Shown in pieces: positions 49,622-62,800 of a stretch of 64,000 nt of DNA. This DNA comes from Pomphorhynchus laevis. Its lineage: Eukaryota > Acanthocephala > Palaeacanthocephala > Echinorhynchida > Pomphorhynchidae. The translations under genes and the position numbers were made by a program. The DNA lies in NCBI GenBank assembly GCA_012934845.2, contig WNNJ02001588.1, forward strand, positions 101,203-165,202. Direction: 5' to 3'. The notes below the pieces were generated by a model. The model worked only from the letters and a program-made list of their open reading frames with translations, made no database searches and was not told where the DNA came from. Every line of letters starts with the position of its first letter. The first letter of the stretch is position 1.

Positions 49622-49672
49622 TGCAAAATGAGAAATAGATTGATTTCACCAGAAAGAATTGTGTTTTCACAC
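49622..49672 (-). CDS. Gene 2 possible repeat exon g (51 nt)
   Basis: Donor GCA|GTAAGACTC and acceptor AAAATTAG, phase 2 at both ends and open. It reads CENTILSGEINLFLILQ. The polypyrimidine tract is poor and the exon is short, so it may be a chance match. Confidence 0.4.
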
Positions 49673-52600
49673 CTAATTTTGCACTGGTTATATGCTAGTT
49701 ATATCATATAACCAGTGCAAAACTTTGCTAGTTATATGATTGTTCAATGAACTTTGCTAGTTCATTCAACTTTGCTAGTTATCTGATTTATTCTGCAGAC
49801 AAGTTATTATTTATTTATAATTTCGTATATAAATCTAGATATATAACTTTAATATTAGCGTTTTGTAATAATTAATAAAAATATCGAAATTTATGTCAAC
49901 ATTTGAAATTTAAATTTAAAATAATTTAAAATTTAGTGAGCATTAATAAAATTTGTTAAATTGGTAAATAAAAGGTGAAAACAGATAATTTATTTCATCA
50001 AATAGTTGTTAATTGAAGTCAATTCTAGTCAATTGATATTGTTTGGTTTTGTGAATTGAGCTCTGAATGTAAAAAAATACATAAATAAAAGAAAAATAAA
50101 TGTTATAAACACATTTGAATCATCAATTAAACTAATGTCATGGTCTTGTCTAAAGTATTTTCTAAATGGTTAAAAAAAGTATTATTCAGCCAACTTATGC
50201 ACTTTTTGTTTTCACAATTAGCGAATAAGAGCAGCAAATACGGTGCTTAAACGAGTAAAAATATATACAAACGCTAACTACTATATTAATCGCTACAAAA
50301 CTTTTACAATCTATTTTTCGATTTTAGACAATTCAAAGTCAATTCTAGACACGGACAATGTACTCTGGTTTCGAAAAAAATCGAACGTTTGGACAGTTCA
50401 TTGCAGGCACTTTTGAAAATCGAAATCTTAAAGTCAGTCAGTGAATGTGATTTCGATAAATTATCACCAATCGACGCCATTGCAATGACCACAAATGTCT
50501 CGTGAACGTGTTGTTCTTACTCCAAAAATGAGAGCGTGAATAAGTAAACACATAAAACGGTTACATTTTTGAACAACAATTTCTAAAGAATTTCGATCAG
50601 CTAAAATTATTATCGATGCAACTATCGCAATTCGCAATATACACTGCATTGAGTACGTTTTCAAATAAAAAAACTTAAGTAATGCCGATTTATTTACTTT
50701 TACATATGTTAGGCCAAATGATTCAAAACCATTTAATTTAAGAATAAAATTTCCTTTATTATGTAAAACGTTAATTGGCAGAATTGTTCACAATTCAAAA
50801 TATTAAACCAAAGAGTTGTTCCTGTTCTTGTTACAACACTTTTAATAAGAGTACTTTCAAAAGACGAAAAAAGATGTCTACTAAGCTTTTGTCAGTAAAA
50901 CGAAAAGCTACTAAAAATTCTTTGTGAATTTTAATTTGAATGTACTACGACAGTTATCTAAGCCGAAGGTCGCAAGTAGTGACATAAGGTTACGAATCTT
51001 ATCAGTCAAACTATGTTAATTTATGAATAAATAAATGTATCGAAAATTAATTTAAAATTAATTTGTAATTTTTTAATTAGAAATTCTTTTGTATTAAAAT
51101 TGATGCAATGCAATAAAGGTATAAACTTTTTGAATATCCATAAATTCTTTTTAAACTATATTGAGCACACTTTGCTCTGTGATAACTTTGAGCACTTTGC
51201 TCTGTGATAACTTTGAGCAATTCTATTCAAATAAGCACATTGCCGTAAATGAATATTGTAAAAGATAACACGAAAACATTTATTTACCTTCCAAGTTAGT
51301 AGGTAAGGTGCTTAAACAAGACAAGTTTACGTTCTTGTGGATGCTCGATTTATTACGGCAATTGATTTTACTGATCACTTTATACTTCCTATTAAAACCA
51401 TAATAACGTGTATTTTCAATTTCACTAAATAAATGAGAATGCAAAGAATAGATTAATTTATATTAAAGCGTACATCTCCGCTTCCATCGAGGATACATTA
51501 AGGTTTACAGGGAGAGATGTACGTGAACTAAATGTGAAAAATTATTGAACATATTGAATATCTAAATTACTGATTATTAAAAAATCACAATTAATCATTA
51601 AAATTTTAAAGAATCATTAATAACCAGTAATCAAAATATATATACGTAATAGAGATAAATAATAAATAAAGATAAATAATAAATGATTATATAAGATTTT
51701 ATACAATTTATATATTTATTCTTGATTTTTTACAATCAAGACATAAACCCCCGGATATTTGCATTTGCCTAGCCAATGCACAACCAATTTTAAGTTACTC
51801 GGATTGATTTGGTTTAACTGTTGACTGGATACGTGTATAATATGGATTTACTGATAATATATAAGGAATCGGCAATTCTTCTGTCTGATTCATTCATTTG
51901 ACCAAAACCCTTCAACATAGCCAACCAAATAAAGATAATAAAGATAAATAATAAATAATTATATTAGATTTTATACAATTTTTATTACTATCAAGTTAAA
52001 ATTAAAAATTGAAATTTAAAATAAAAGTCAATTTTTTATGAACTGTAATAAATAAAGACGATGTATAAGAATGAAGATTGGAGGTCAGCAGAATGAAGTG
52101 CTAAAATATTAGGTTTCGACCTCTAATCATTATTCGACGTCATTTATGTGAATGTTCACACTATTATGGTTCATACCGTTATGCGAATATTTACACTAAG
52201 TCAATTTTTATAAATTGACTAATAAATAATAGACGATGTATCAGAATAAGGATAAGAAGTTATCAGGGGGAATTGTTATGTTATCAAGTTTCGGCCGCTA
52301 TTCCTCGACCCAGCATAGCAGCGAAGCCAAATACATGCTTATGACATATTTCATCTGATGAATCAGATCAAATAACTGAGTCTACTTATTTTGCAAAATA
52401 TATAAATCAAAAATAAAGATAAATTGTAAATAATATAAGATTTTATACAATTTATATTTACATCAAGTTAAAATTTAAATTTAAAATCTAAAATAAAAGT
52501 CAAATTTTATGAATTGAATAATAAATAACAAACGATGCATAAGACTAAGGATAAGTGGTCAACAGGAGACATGACATATCTCGTAACATGTCCGGTTTAC

Positions 52601-53429
52601 AGGGACAAATATACGTGAACTAAATGTAAAAAATTAAACAATTTTATTTGATCAAGAACATATCCAATACATAAATTACTATTTGCTATTCAGTTAATAA
52701 AAAATCGCAAATGAAGATTATAGTCGCTTGTGCTTATTTCACATGCACAAGCGTATAATGCCTGTCGCGTTTTATTGAAAGTTTGTTTATAAGTAGATAC
52801 ATTTTACTATTTAAGTAAAAAGAATATTACAAAAGATTTAGATTTACGATAGTTTTACGCTTTATCGAATATACTTTACGACGGATAGTCATTATAATTC
52901 TAAATTAATTAAGAATTAATTTTTAAATTTCGATTCTTTAAATCAATTTAATGATTTTTAAGTTATAAAAATATTTGGTTTTGTGTAAAGGTCACTATTT
53001 TGAATAACAATTTTTTATATCCTTTATTATCCAATTTATAATATTTTATCTTTAATTAATAAAGATAAGTAGTCGCTGCGGTGAGATTCAAATTAATGAT
53101 TAATACAAAAATAGAATACACACATTAATATTAAAATTAAAATGCAAAACTCTAAAATCACAAACATATACTCACACATATAATTTCTTTAAAGTCTGCG
53201 GAATTAAGATACGTGAGTCTTTGTAATGTAAAAACCTTTATTCGCAAATAAATAAAAATCATTCAAATGAGTTTAACTTACAGAGTTTCCAATGCGCTAT
53301 ATCCAGAAAAATTTAATACTTTATCGTTATTCATCCCAATCATACTAAGCATAACAAACACATAATAGACAGTTCTGGACATCAACAACTTTTAGAAAAT
53401 AAATATTTTAATAAGATAAAAGATATATA

Positions 53430-53518
<89 letters not shown>

Positions 53519-53772
53519 GATTTGTTGTTTGAACCGCCTGTTGTGATCCTTTTTCCATTCGGATTCAATTTTATAATTATTTGAACAATTTAATTATTAA
53601 GCAACAGAGATAATAAATGATTTTAAAAGAAAAACTAGTTTCGGCTGGTGCCTTCTTCAGTTACTAGAGCTTACTTAGTAAGCTCTAGTAACTGAAGAAG
53701 GCACCAGCCGAAACTAGTTTTTCTTTTAAAATCATTTATTATCTCTGTTGCTTAATAATTAAATTGTTCAAA

Positions 53773-53837
<65 letters not shown>

Positions 53838-56800
53838 TAAAAGATCTTCTAAAATAAGTTATTCCTCGACCTAGCATAAAAGCGAAGCCATATACATCAA
53901 ATTTTTTTTGCAAAATAATGTTATCTCGTGTATCCTATTCTAATACAAAGTATATTATGTTATCAGGTTTCTGCCCCTATTCCAAGATCCAACAAAACAT
54001 CAAGGCCAAATACGTGCTAAGGACGTATTTCCTCTGATAATATTTGATTATCTAGTATCTTATTCTAATACAAAGTATATTATTTATTATCCATAAAAAT
54101 GTTTCACTTAAGATTTTAAATCTATAAAAAATATAAACATTTTCCGATGACGATTTTAAATTTATTTTTAATATTATTGTGTTGATTTATATATTTTATT
54201 ATTTTCTGTTTGATCGTGTTTTTCTAGTAACATAGTTTAAAATATGCATCTATTAAATTATTTTAAGGATTTTGAAGAAAACCAATATCGTTACAAATTG
54301 TTGCAATTCTTAAAATTTTATTATTTAATGTATTATATTTTATATTATATAATATGCATGAATGCTCATGCAAAAAATATGTTTATTGTAAATTTAAATA
54401 TGTCATCCTTACGATATTAATTAAAAGTAGTTTTAGTTGATGTAAATTTAATGCTCATATCTAGATATACACTTTCTTTATCATTAATATTGGTTTTATT
54501 AAGAATGAGGCTACCTGGATAAATTTGTTCGCTTATTGAATAAAAATTTCTAGAATTAAATACACATATATCATTTACGTATCGAAACATATATTTCAAA
54601 TATTTATATAGTTTAGATTTAGTTTTTACACACTTATGAACAAATTCATATCCTATAAAGCTTCAAAACCAGTCAGCTATAATTGGGCTACTATTACCAT
54701 ACATTGGAACACCTTTTACTTGTCTAAATATAGATGTCCTTACCTTTAAATAATTTTGATTTATCAAAATATTTAAGGATTCTATTAATTCAATTTTATC
54801 CATATATTTATATTTACTTGATGGTTTAATTTTTGTTAGATAGGCGTTATAATTATTATAACATATATATGTATATATTTTTCCGAATATAAGATTAATT
54901 AATTTTTTAGCGTTTCTTTAATATCTACTAAATCTAGATTTGTATAAAGCGTACTTAAATTGTATTGATATTCTGAAAATTCATTCATTTTCTATTCTAA
55001 AAATCTTTTGTTGAATTAATACTTAAATAATAAGATTTATATATTTAATACTGAAATATTAAAATAAAATTAAATAAGTTAAATAAATACGTTTTTCCAT
55101 TTTATAAAAAATAGGCATAATAGCTATATTGTTCATACGGAATAAAATAATTTTGTGAAATTAACACTGAATTTTTGATCATTTTAATATATTTTTTAAA
55201 ACGTGTTTTTATTACTTTAATTAAAGTTTACTTTAGTAATTGCTTTTCATAAAAGGTAAATTGTTGCAATAAAAGCAGATTGCTAATAAGAAAGATGAGA
55301 ATTTACATAAACCACAATAATTATTGGAACTGGATCCACAAAAATGATATTTTTTTATATTTCGCTAACTTCTATTAGCAGAAGATGCTAACAGAAATTA
55401 GCGAAATGTCAAATGAAATTTTCTTCTTTTCTATGATCCAGCTTCAATAATTATTAAACACGTTCCTCAACGGGTTAAAACCATAATAAATCATAAAATC
55501 GAGACGAAATAAGTATTTTGCAAATATGCATAATATCATGGATGCTCAAGGAATGGGAGCGATTTGAGAAGCGATAACCAGATTACGTCCATCCACAGAT
55601 TAATATCGCTGACCAAAATTTTTCCTTGCATTATATGACAGCAGGAGTTTAGAGTTAAATGCCCAAATGCCCAAGTACAGACGAAAACAACAACATTTTT
55701 AGATTTTGTAGATATTAGCACACTTCATGTGAGGCATTTGATGAATAATCAGAGCTGATTTAGTTTAAATTAAAATGGTTCTAATTTGTTTGTAATCGTT
55801 TTAAGTCAGATGCAAATAAGTCACAGACGAACGTACAACATTATTGAAAGAGTATAAAATATAAATATTAGAAAATATATAATAGAAAATATACAATAGG
55901 AAAATATACAATATATTTTGTATATACAAAATATATTTTGTATAAAATATACAAAATATATAATATTTTGCATATTATACATACAATATATGTCTGTATA
56001 TACATACATATAATCTTTTTACAAAATCCTTTTAACATATATTTTTGTATATTTTTTACATATATTTTTCATATATTTTCATATATTTTTGTATATATTT
56101 TTATATATTTGTATAATCCTCATACATAATCCTTTTTACATACATATAAGAAATTGCATAATGCTCGATTATGAAATAATACTTATTACGATTTAAAATC
56201 ATAGGCAAAAGATGCTAATTAGCAAAAATACTATATATCGAAATCATTTTTGTTAGTATTTAATACATTTAATATTAGCACGTCTTTGTTGATCGATACA
56301 TACATTTGTTTTATTTCATTGTCAGAACTGCTGATATTTTCAGTTTGTTGCATTTCGATATTGTTAAGAATCCTATATTTAAGTTAAAAATAGTTTCGAA
56401 GGTAACAAAATGTTGTTTTAAATATTACAGTATAGGTTCATTCTTGACGGATAGCTGGTAGCTTTGAGCGTATGGAATCACAGTCCTAAATGCACAGATC
56501 ACTATATGTTTAACAAAAATTACAGATCAAACCTTTGGAAATCGACATAAATATTCTCGAAATTGGGATGCATAATTGAATTAAAATTTAAGTAGAATAT
56601 GTTCACCAAGTGTCTAAAATACAAAAGTCATATTAATACGTTGAGTGCATTATTATTGAAGGTATTATTAAATTTTATTCAATTCGAAGATCAAAGATTA
56701 AGCGTTTCAATTTGTGATTTTACAAAAGGTCGACAAATGATACAACGTAAACCTGATTTTAATTGCAATAAAATTACTTAATAGACTTAGTCAATATTTA

Positions 56801-59800
56801 TTTTAGTTTATAAAATTAGTTTTAATTAAATTGAATAATTTAAATTTAATTCTTTAAATTAAAAAAATTAAAAGGAAAATACAAAAGTATAGACAAATTA
56901 GTTAGTAAAATAACTTAGTTAACTTAAGAGTTCTTAAGCACCGAGTAATGCTTTAGTATTTGAAAAATTGTGAATAAAGAAACGTTTGATTGCGAAAAAC
57001 GAATCGATTACAGAATACAGAGAGTCATAAAATAATTTAAAGCAAGAAATAATTAAAATATAATTTCAAAAAAATTAATCATCTATAATCAATTAATTAT
57101 ACAAATTTATAAAAGATATGAATATGCACATTAAAAGTTTTAAAATTAGAATAATGTAATGTATTGATAAATTAGTTGATAACGTGAATTTAACTCGATT
57201 TCGACATATATGCAAGAGATTGTATACAAATTATATTATCTTTTCGAAATTGCTATTCGATAGCTCAGAAAAAAATAAGCGGTACACCAATGCTAGAATA
57301 AAGGTTGACTTAGAGTTACATTTCAATGTAGATTAAGCTTTAGCCACAATGCATCGAATACTAGAAATTCATAAGATGTAAAAAATAACATATCGATCAG
57401 GGTATATTTATGAGAACTTCCATAGAGATAAGCAATTACATAAAAATCTTAAAAATGAAATAATTTCTAATGGACTTACAAATTATTATCGATATAAATA
57501 AAAGGAATTGTGCATTTTAAAATATAACAGTCGTTTCTTAAATGTAATGCTCGATTCTAATATGTTACATAGACTAGAAATATATAACATGAACAAGTTA
57601 TGTAAACAACATCACGACAATAAAGAGTGATATTTTCACATAAAAATTAAATGCCAATATGATGAAGAATAAAAAAATAATAATTTTTATACTGAAAGCA
57701 CGCGATTGATATCTTACAAGGACATTATTTAAAGTAATATGGAATTACCGTAACATAATGAATGCTTGCAATTAAAATACGAAATATTTTTAGAGTTTAC
57801 TTCCTATTTTTATTTAAATTTTAAGAACAATGTAAAGAAGTAGAAATCCTACTACTTACAATTCCCTAAGTTGCGTTTTTATATTCATTACCGGTATCTT
57901 CACCATACTATGGAAAATCCTAAATTTAAAATTTCAATAATTTACAGATGCATTGAAAATTTAAGCAAGTAATTATTTTGAATCAATAGCTTCGAATAAG
58001 ACTGATTGAATAATATATAAATTATATACAGTATGTAACATTATAATAATATATTTACCGTAACAATTTATTAATATGTCAATTTATTAATAATTTATTA
58101 AATGGAAAATATACAATTTGCATCTTGTGTTTTAGTGAACTAAAACACATTTAAAACACACACTCGGTTTTTAAGTAAAAAACGAGTGTGTTTATTTAGA
58201 ATATTTTATATTTATTTCTGACATTGACATCCTTTATATTTTAAATAGTTCTAATTCGTATAATCTTTCTGTTGTATAAACGTTTTTCTGTTTTCACATT
58301 CGGCCTGTTTTATAAATTCTTTCTGTTTTATAGATGATGTATAAATTCTTCTGTATAGTGATATAATGATATTTAATTCTTTCTGATTTTTTGACTAAAA
58401 TAATTTGACTGTAACGCAAAAAAACAATGTATTGTAATAGATCATCTCCTAAAAATGAAGGATAAATCGCAATCAATCTCTCTAAGTATAAAGCTGTAAA
58501 AAGATATTACGCGAAAGATATTAATTTTATTACTTTAAAAATTTTAAATTTTGTAATTTTTATTTAATTTAAAATTTTTAAAGTAAAATAGAAATGATTG
58601 TAATGAAATGTGATCAACTATTTTCCATTGATTGATTTTTTCCATTTATTTTTCCATTAAAAAATCACAATTCATCCAATTTACAAATTTAACCATAATG
58701 AAATACTTCATAATGTCAGTTACGACATAACCATGGAATATCATAATATTAACACAATGAAAACTTACAATTTATCCATTGGCTCTGATATTGTCAAAAG
58801 TGAATTTGATCCAAATTTACTATCTTGGAATTTACTAAAGAAAGAAGTAATAAAGTAATTAAATAATTAATTTAATGAAGTAATCCAACTTTTAATCATG
58901 CTTCATTAGATAAAATTAAAGGTTGTAAAACATAATATCAGGGCAAGAACAAATTATATAAATTTTAAACATTATTATTTTGAAAAAGTAAATTTAATTT
59001 AACAAGTAGAAATGAAACTATGGCTGCTAGCAATTGATGAATGCCGATTTATCATTTTATGTCATTAAATAAAATTATTAATTATTATATGAAATTATTA
59101 TAATTTAATTAATTTAATTATTAATTATTATATATTATATTACGTTTTATTTGACGAATAAAAGCGTAATTGAATATATATAGGCATTTAATAATAACCT
59201 GAGAAGTTATTTATTAATGCCCATTGCAGCCTCTCGGCTTGGGGCTGATAGCAAAAGTTACAGGAATTACATAACTTGAAAGCAAAATATTTAAAATATT
59301 AATCACGAACGGGGGTGAGATTTTTCTTGTAGGATCGTTGACTTTGACTTGAAGTCACTGCTTTTATAGCATCAGGCTGCGTGCAAATGTTGATTGATTA
59401 TTGTTGAATCTATAAGTATTGAATCGATTTTACGAAGAGTAATAGTTGAAAGAATTGAAAAGAGAATACATGAGAGATAGATGGACATTGTAGATTACAA
59501 AATTTGCAGCGATAACATATTGAACGTTCATGACATGGAATATGGATAGTGCACAGCTTGTCGTGATAACCGTAAATGTAGGCGCGAACGATGATAGGTC
59601 CTTAAGTGGCTTGAAGTTGTTGCCAAAAAGGTTGTGGTTATTTGCTGTGGTTATGTCGGAATTGACGACATTGATCTTTTCTGAGAACTCCTGGAAATGA
59701 TGTTTTAAGGCCGATAATTTTGATAAACAAATACGTTGTTGTTAGTTTATTGATATAGGTCGGGTCAACGTTAGAACGGAAAGTGGAGTAGTGTGAATTT

Positions 59801-62800
59801 TTGGTGGCAAGACCAGTACCTTTTTGAGTCAAGTTGTTTGAAATTGTAAATCGAAAATCAAATTAGATGACGGGAAGCGCATAAGTAATCATGGATTATA
59901 GCATCACTTTAAAGAAATGGACTGCATCTTGTAAAAACAAATAGAAAATTTCATAAAAGCGAAATGAGTGGATCTTACAAAAATTTTTCCAGGTGCAAAC
60001 GAAATGATCAAGCAGAGATTAGATGAACGCCAAGATTTTAATTTTCAGTTTACAAATTCTATGAGCTGATTATTTAATGACAATTTGCCAGTTCGGGTAG
60101 GTGACGATATTATTAATTATATTATTTATGTTATATTATTTAAATATATTATTTTATATTATTATTTAATTTTATTATTTATAGGTAATTTAACAAGGAC
60201 GGTGTTAATAAGATTAAAATTATTAAACTGAAATATTTATTTTGTAAACTTAATGCCAAATAATGCTATATTAATACATATTTGGCCAAATATTAAGTTA
60301 TAATTAATTGTTACTAATTATACTAATGAAAATAATATTTATGTCATTAAATAAAATTATTAATTTCGCCTCGAATTATTTATTGATAGCAAAGTAATTG
60401 ACATTAGATAAATACTTACAGATTTGAAAGATTACCGGAAATATTAAGATCGGAATTAAAGGTCGAATTCTTGACGACGCTAAGCAGAAAACATATTTCG
60501 GTTAATTTACTTAATAAATATAATTTTAGATATTTAAACGTCTTGAAATTTAGATGTAAACATTTACAAAAAGATTATAACTCAAGAATATTAAACCTGA
60601 TCTTAAAGTTCACTACTAACAGTTTAGTATATTGAGTAAATTTGAAACAAATCATTTTAATTAAATAAAGATAAATACGTTAAGATATTAAACAATATTT
60701 ATTTGTTCAATTTCAGAGAAAAAATATTATATATTACAATACATGACTAATTTAAACTACCGAACTGAATCTCAAATATATTGTCAATATTAAAGGTCAT
60801 TACCAGTAACTAAAGGCCATTACCAGTAACTAAAGGCCATTACCAGTAACTAAAGGCCATTACTAATAACTAATAAACAGTGGCTAGAAAAGATTCTTTG
60901 TAGAATAATAAAATTGATATTTTAACATTACAATATATGACAAATTTATACTACCGAACTGAATGGCATAAATATTGTCAATACTAAAGGCCATTAGCAG
61001 CAAATAAAAATTAAAGTATTTTCCTTGGATATTTCAGAACACCTCGCTGATAACAAGGCTTTTTCAGGAATCTGAAAAAAGCAAGCACATAAATATGCAC
61101 GTGGTGCTCTACTCGAGACATTAAACTGAAAAGTTGAAAAGCACTTTGATTTAAATAATTTGATATTAGCACTTTGATTTAAATCAGATTTAAAATTGAT
61201 TGATTTAAAGTGCTTTTTTGTGCACACGTATTCTTGGATTGGGTAAAATTAATATGATTTCAAATGAAAATTATATGTTGAACCACTTGCCCGAATGCAC
61301 ATTGAACTAATGAATTGAACTAATTTCACAGTGCAAGATATTAACACAATCACATTGTAGCTACAATACCAACGCAGATTTCTTGTGGACATTTCTTCTA
61401 TTTGTTAGACCAAGCGTGCAAATCCGATTGCAATTTTTTTACTTGCTGTATTTTCAAATTTCGTGGAATGAAAGGATTTAAAGTTATAGATTAAACCACA
61501 ATAAATCATAATTGTCTGGTTAAAGAGCTTTATACGTTTGCTTAAGAATATACTCGTGATATATATACATATATATACATGCATATATATGTATATATAT
61601 GTAAATATACACGTATATATATTTATATATATATACGTATATATAGTCAATATTAAAGGTCATTACCAGTAACTAAAGGCCATTACAAAATAAATATTTC
61701 AGTGTAATCATTTTAATCTTATTAACATCGTCATTGTTAAATTATTATATATAGCAGCTCATATGGTTTTTAAATCAATAGTAGCCAGTTTAGGCTCCTG
61801 GACCACAGTTTCAAGCGATTTTCGCACTATATATATCCCACTAAACTGTAGGTCTACTACCTTGACATTTCATTAATAATTTTCATTTATTGTGGCATTT
61901 CATAACTTCTAAAACGACCTTCAAGTTTTAAATATTTGATGCATTTCGCTTTTTTATCTTTTTTGATGACTGTTATATTCGGCGGGCTACTTTAATCCTA
62001 TCTATAAGCCAACAATAGTTCGCTACATTTCAGTATTGGTTGACAGCTGTACTGATCCAATACTTACGTTTCACGTTTAGATCCTTTTAATGTTGGCTGA
62101 CGATCACTCGACTGCTTTTATTGGAATAATTTCTGATTTTAAATTAAATCAGCGTTGGTAGGATAAAGATTAATTTTCAATTTAAAAACCTACCTATGTT
62201 TGCAATTAAAAACTACCTGTATTTGCAATTAATTTCATTATCAAACAAGTCATCTATAGTTTGCTTCATTATTTTAAGTTAATATAATTGTACAGTCATT
62301 GTTACAATTGAAATTTTTGATGAAACTGAACGTTGAATTTTACTTAAAATTGGACAATTCTAATTGGAGCATAAAAACTACTCCGGCATTTGTCAAAGTC
62401 TGACTACCTCTTTTGCTGATCAAAAAATTCAGTTATCGACGAATGCTACTGCTAAAGCGCTTGAGGCTAAATTAAGTCGCCTAAACCGAAATAGTAAAAT
62501 CCAGAAAACTAAATGTTTTTATCCGTCTAATTCATGCCCTGGAAGGACATAATACGAATAATATCATCAAAGTAGTTCTATTATCAAACTAGTCATTGAT
62601 AGTTTGCTTCTTAATTTTAAGTTGATATACCTGTGCAGTCATTGTTACAATTGAAATTTTTGATGACACTGAACGTTGAATTTTACGTAATATCTTAAAA
62701 TTGGGCAACTCGACTCGTCTGCTGTATTTACCATTACATTTTCAATTTTCATTGAAATGATATTCATTTCTTTTTTCATATTTAATTATTTCTGATTTAA

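Larger units (their letters stand above)
60184..61743. repeat. Inverted-repeat pair enclosing gene 2 exon b
   Basis: 60184-60250 and 61680-61743 are about 64-bp inverted copies (GGTGTTAATAAGATTAAAAT and its complement region). Inside are exon b and a local tandem array. Confidence 0.7.

Noticed and set aside
51286-51330. Possible 23-nt micro-exon with a GTAAAT donor
   Set aside because: Its phase does not fit the gene 2 series and it has no repeat similarity.
55821-56129. Open frames on both strands
   Set aside because: Composed almost only of I, Y, F and C codons from an ATATTTTGTATA simple repeat; no protein signal.
60994-61227. 77-codon minus-strand frame
   Set aside because: No signal, motif or splice context; it contains local inverted words (CTTTGATTTAAAT) that explain its repetitive Lys/Phe/Ser pattern.
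61405-61650. 81-codon minus-strand frame
   Set aside because: Driven by the ATATAC microsatellite.
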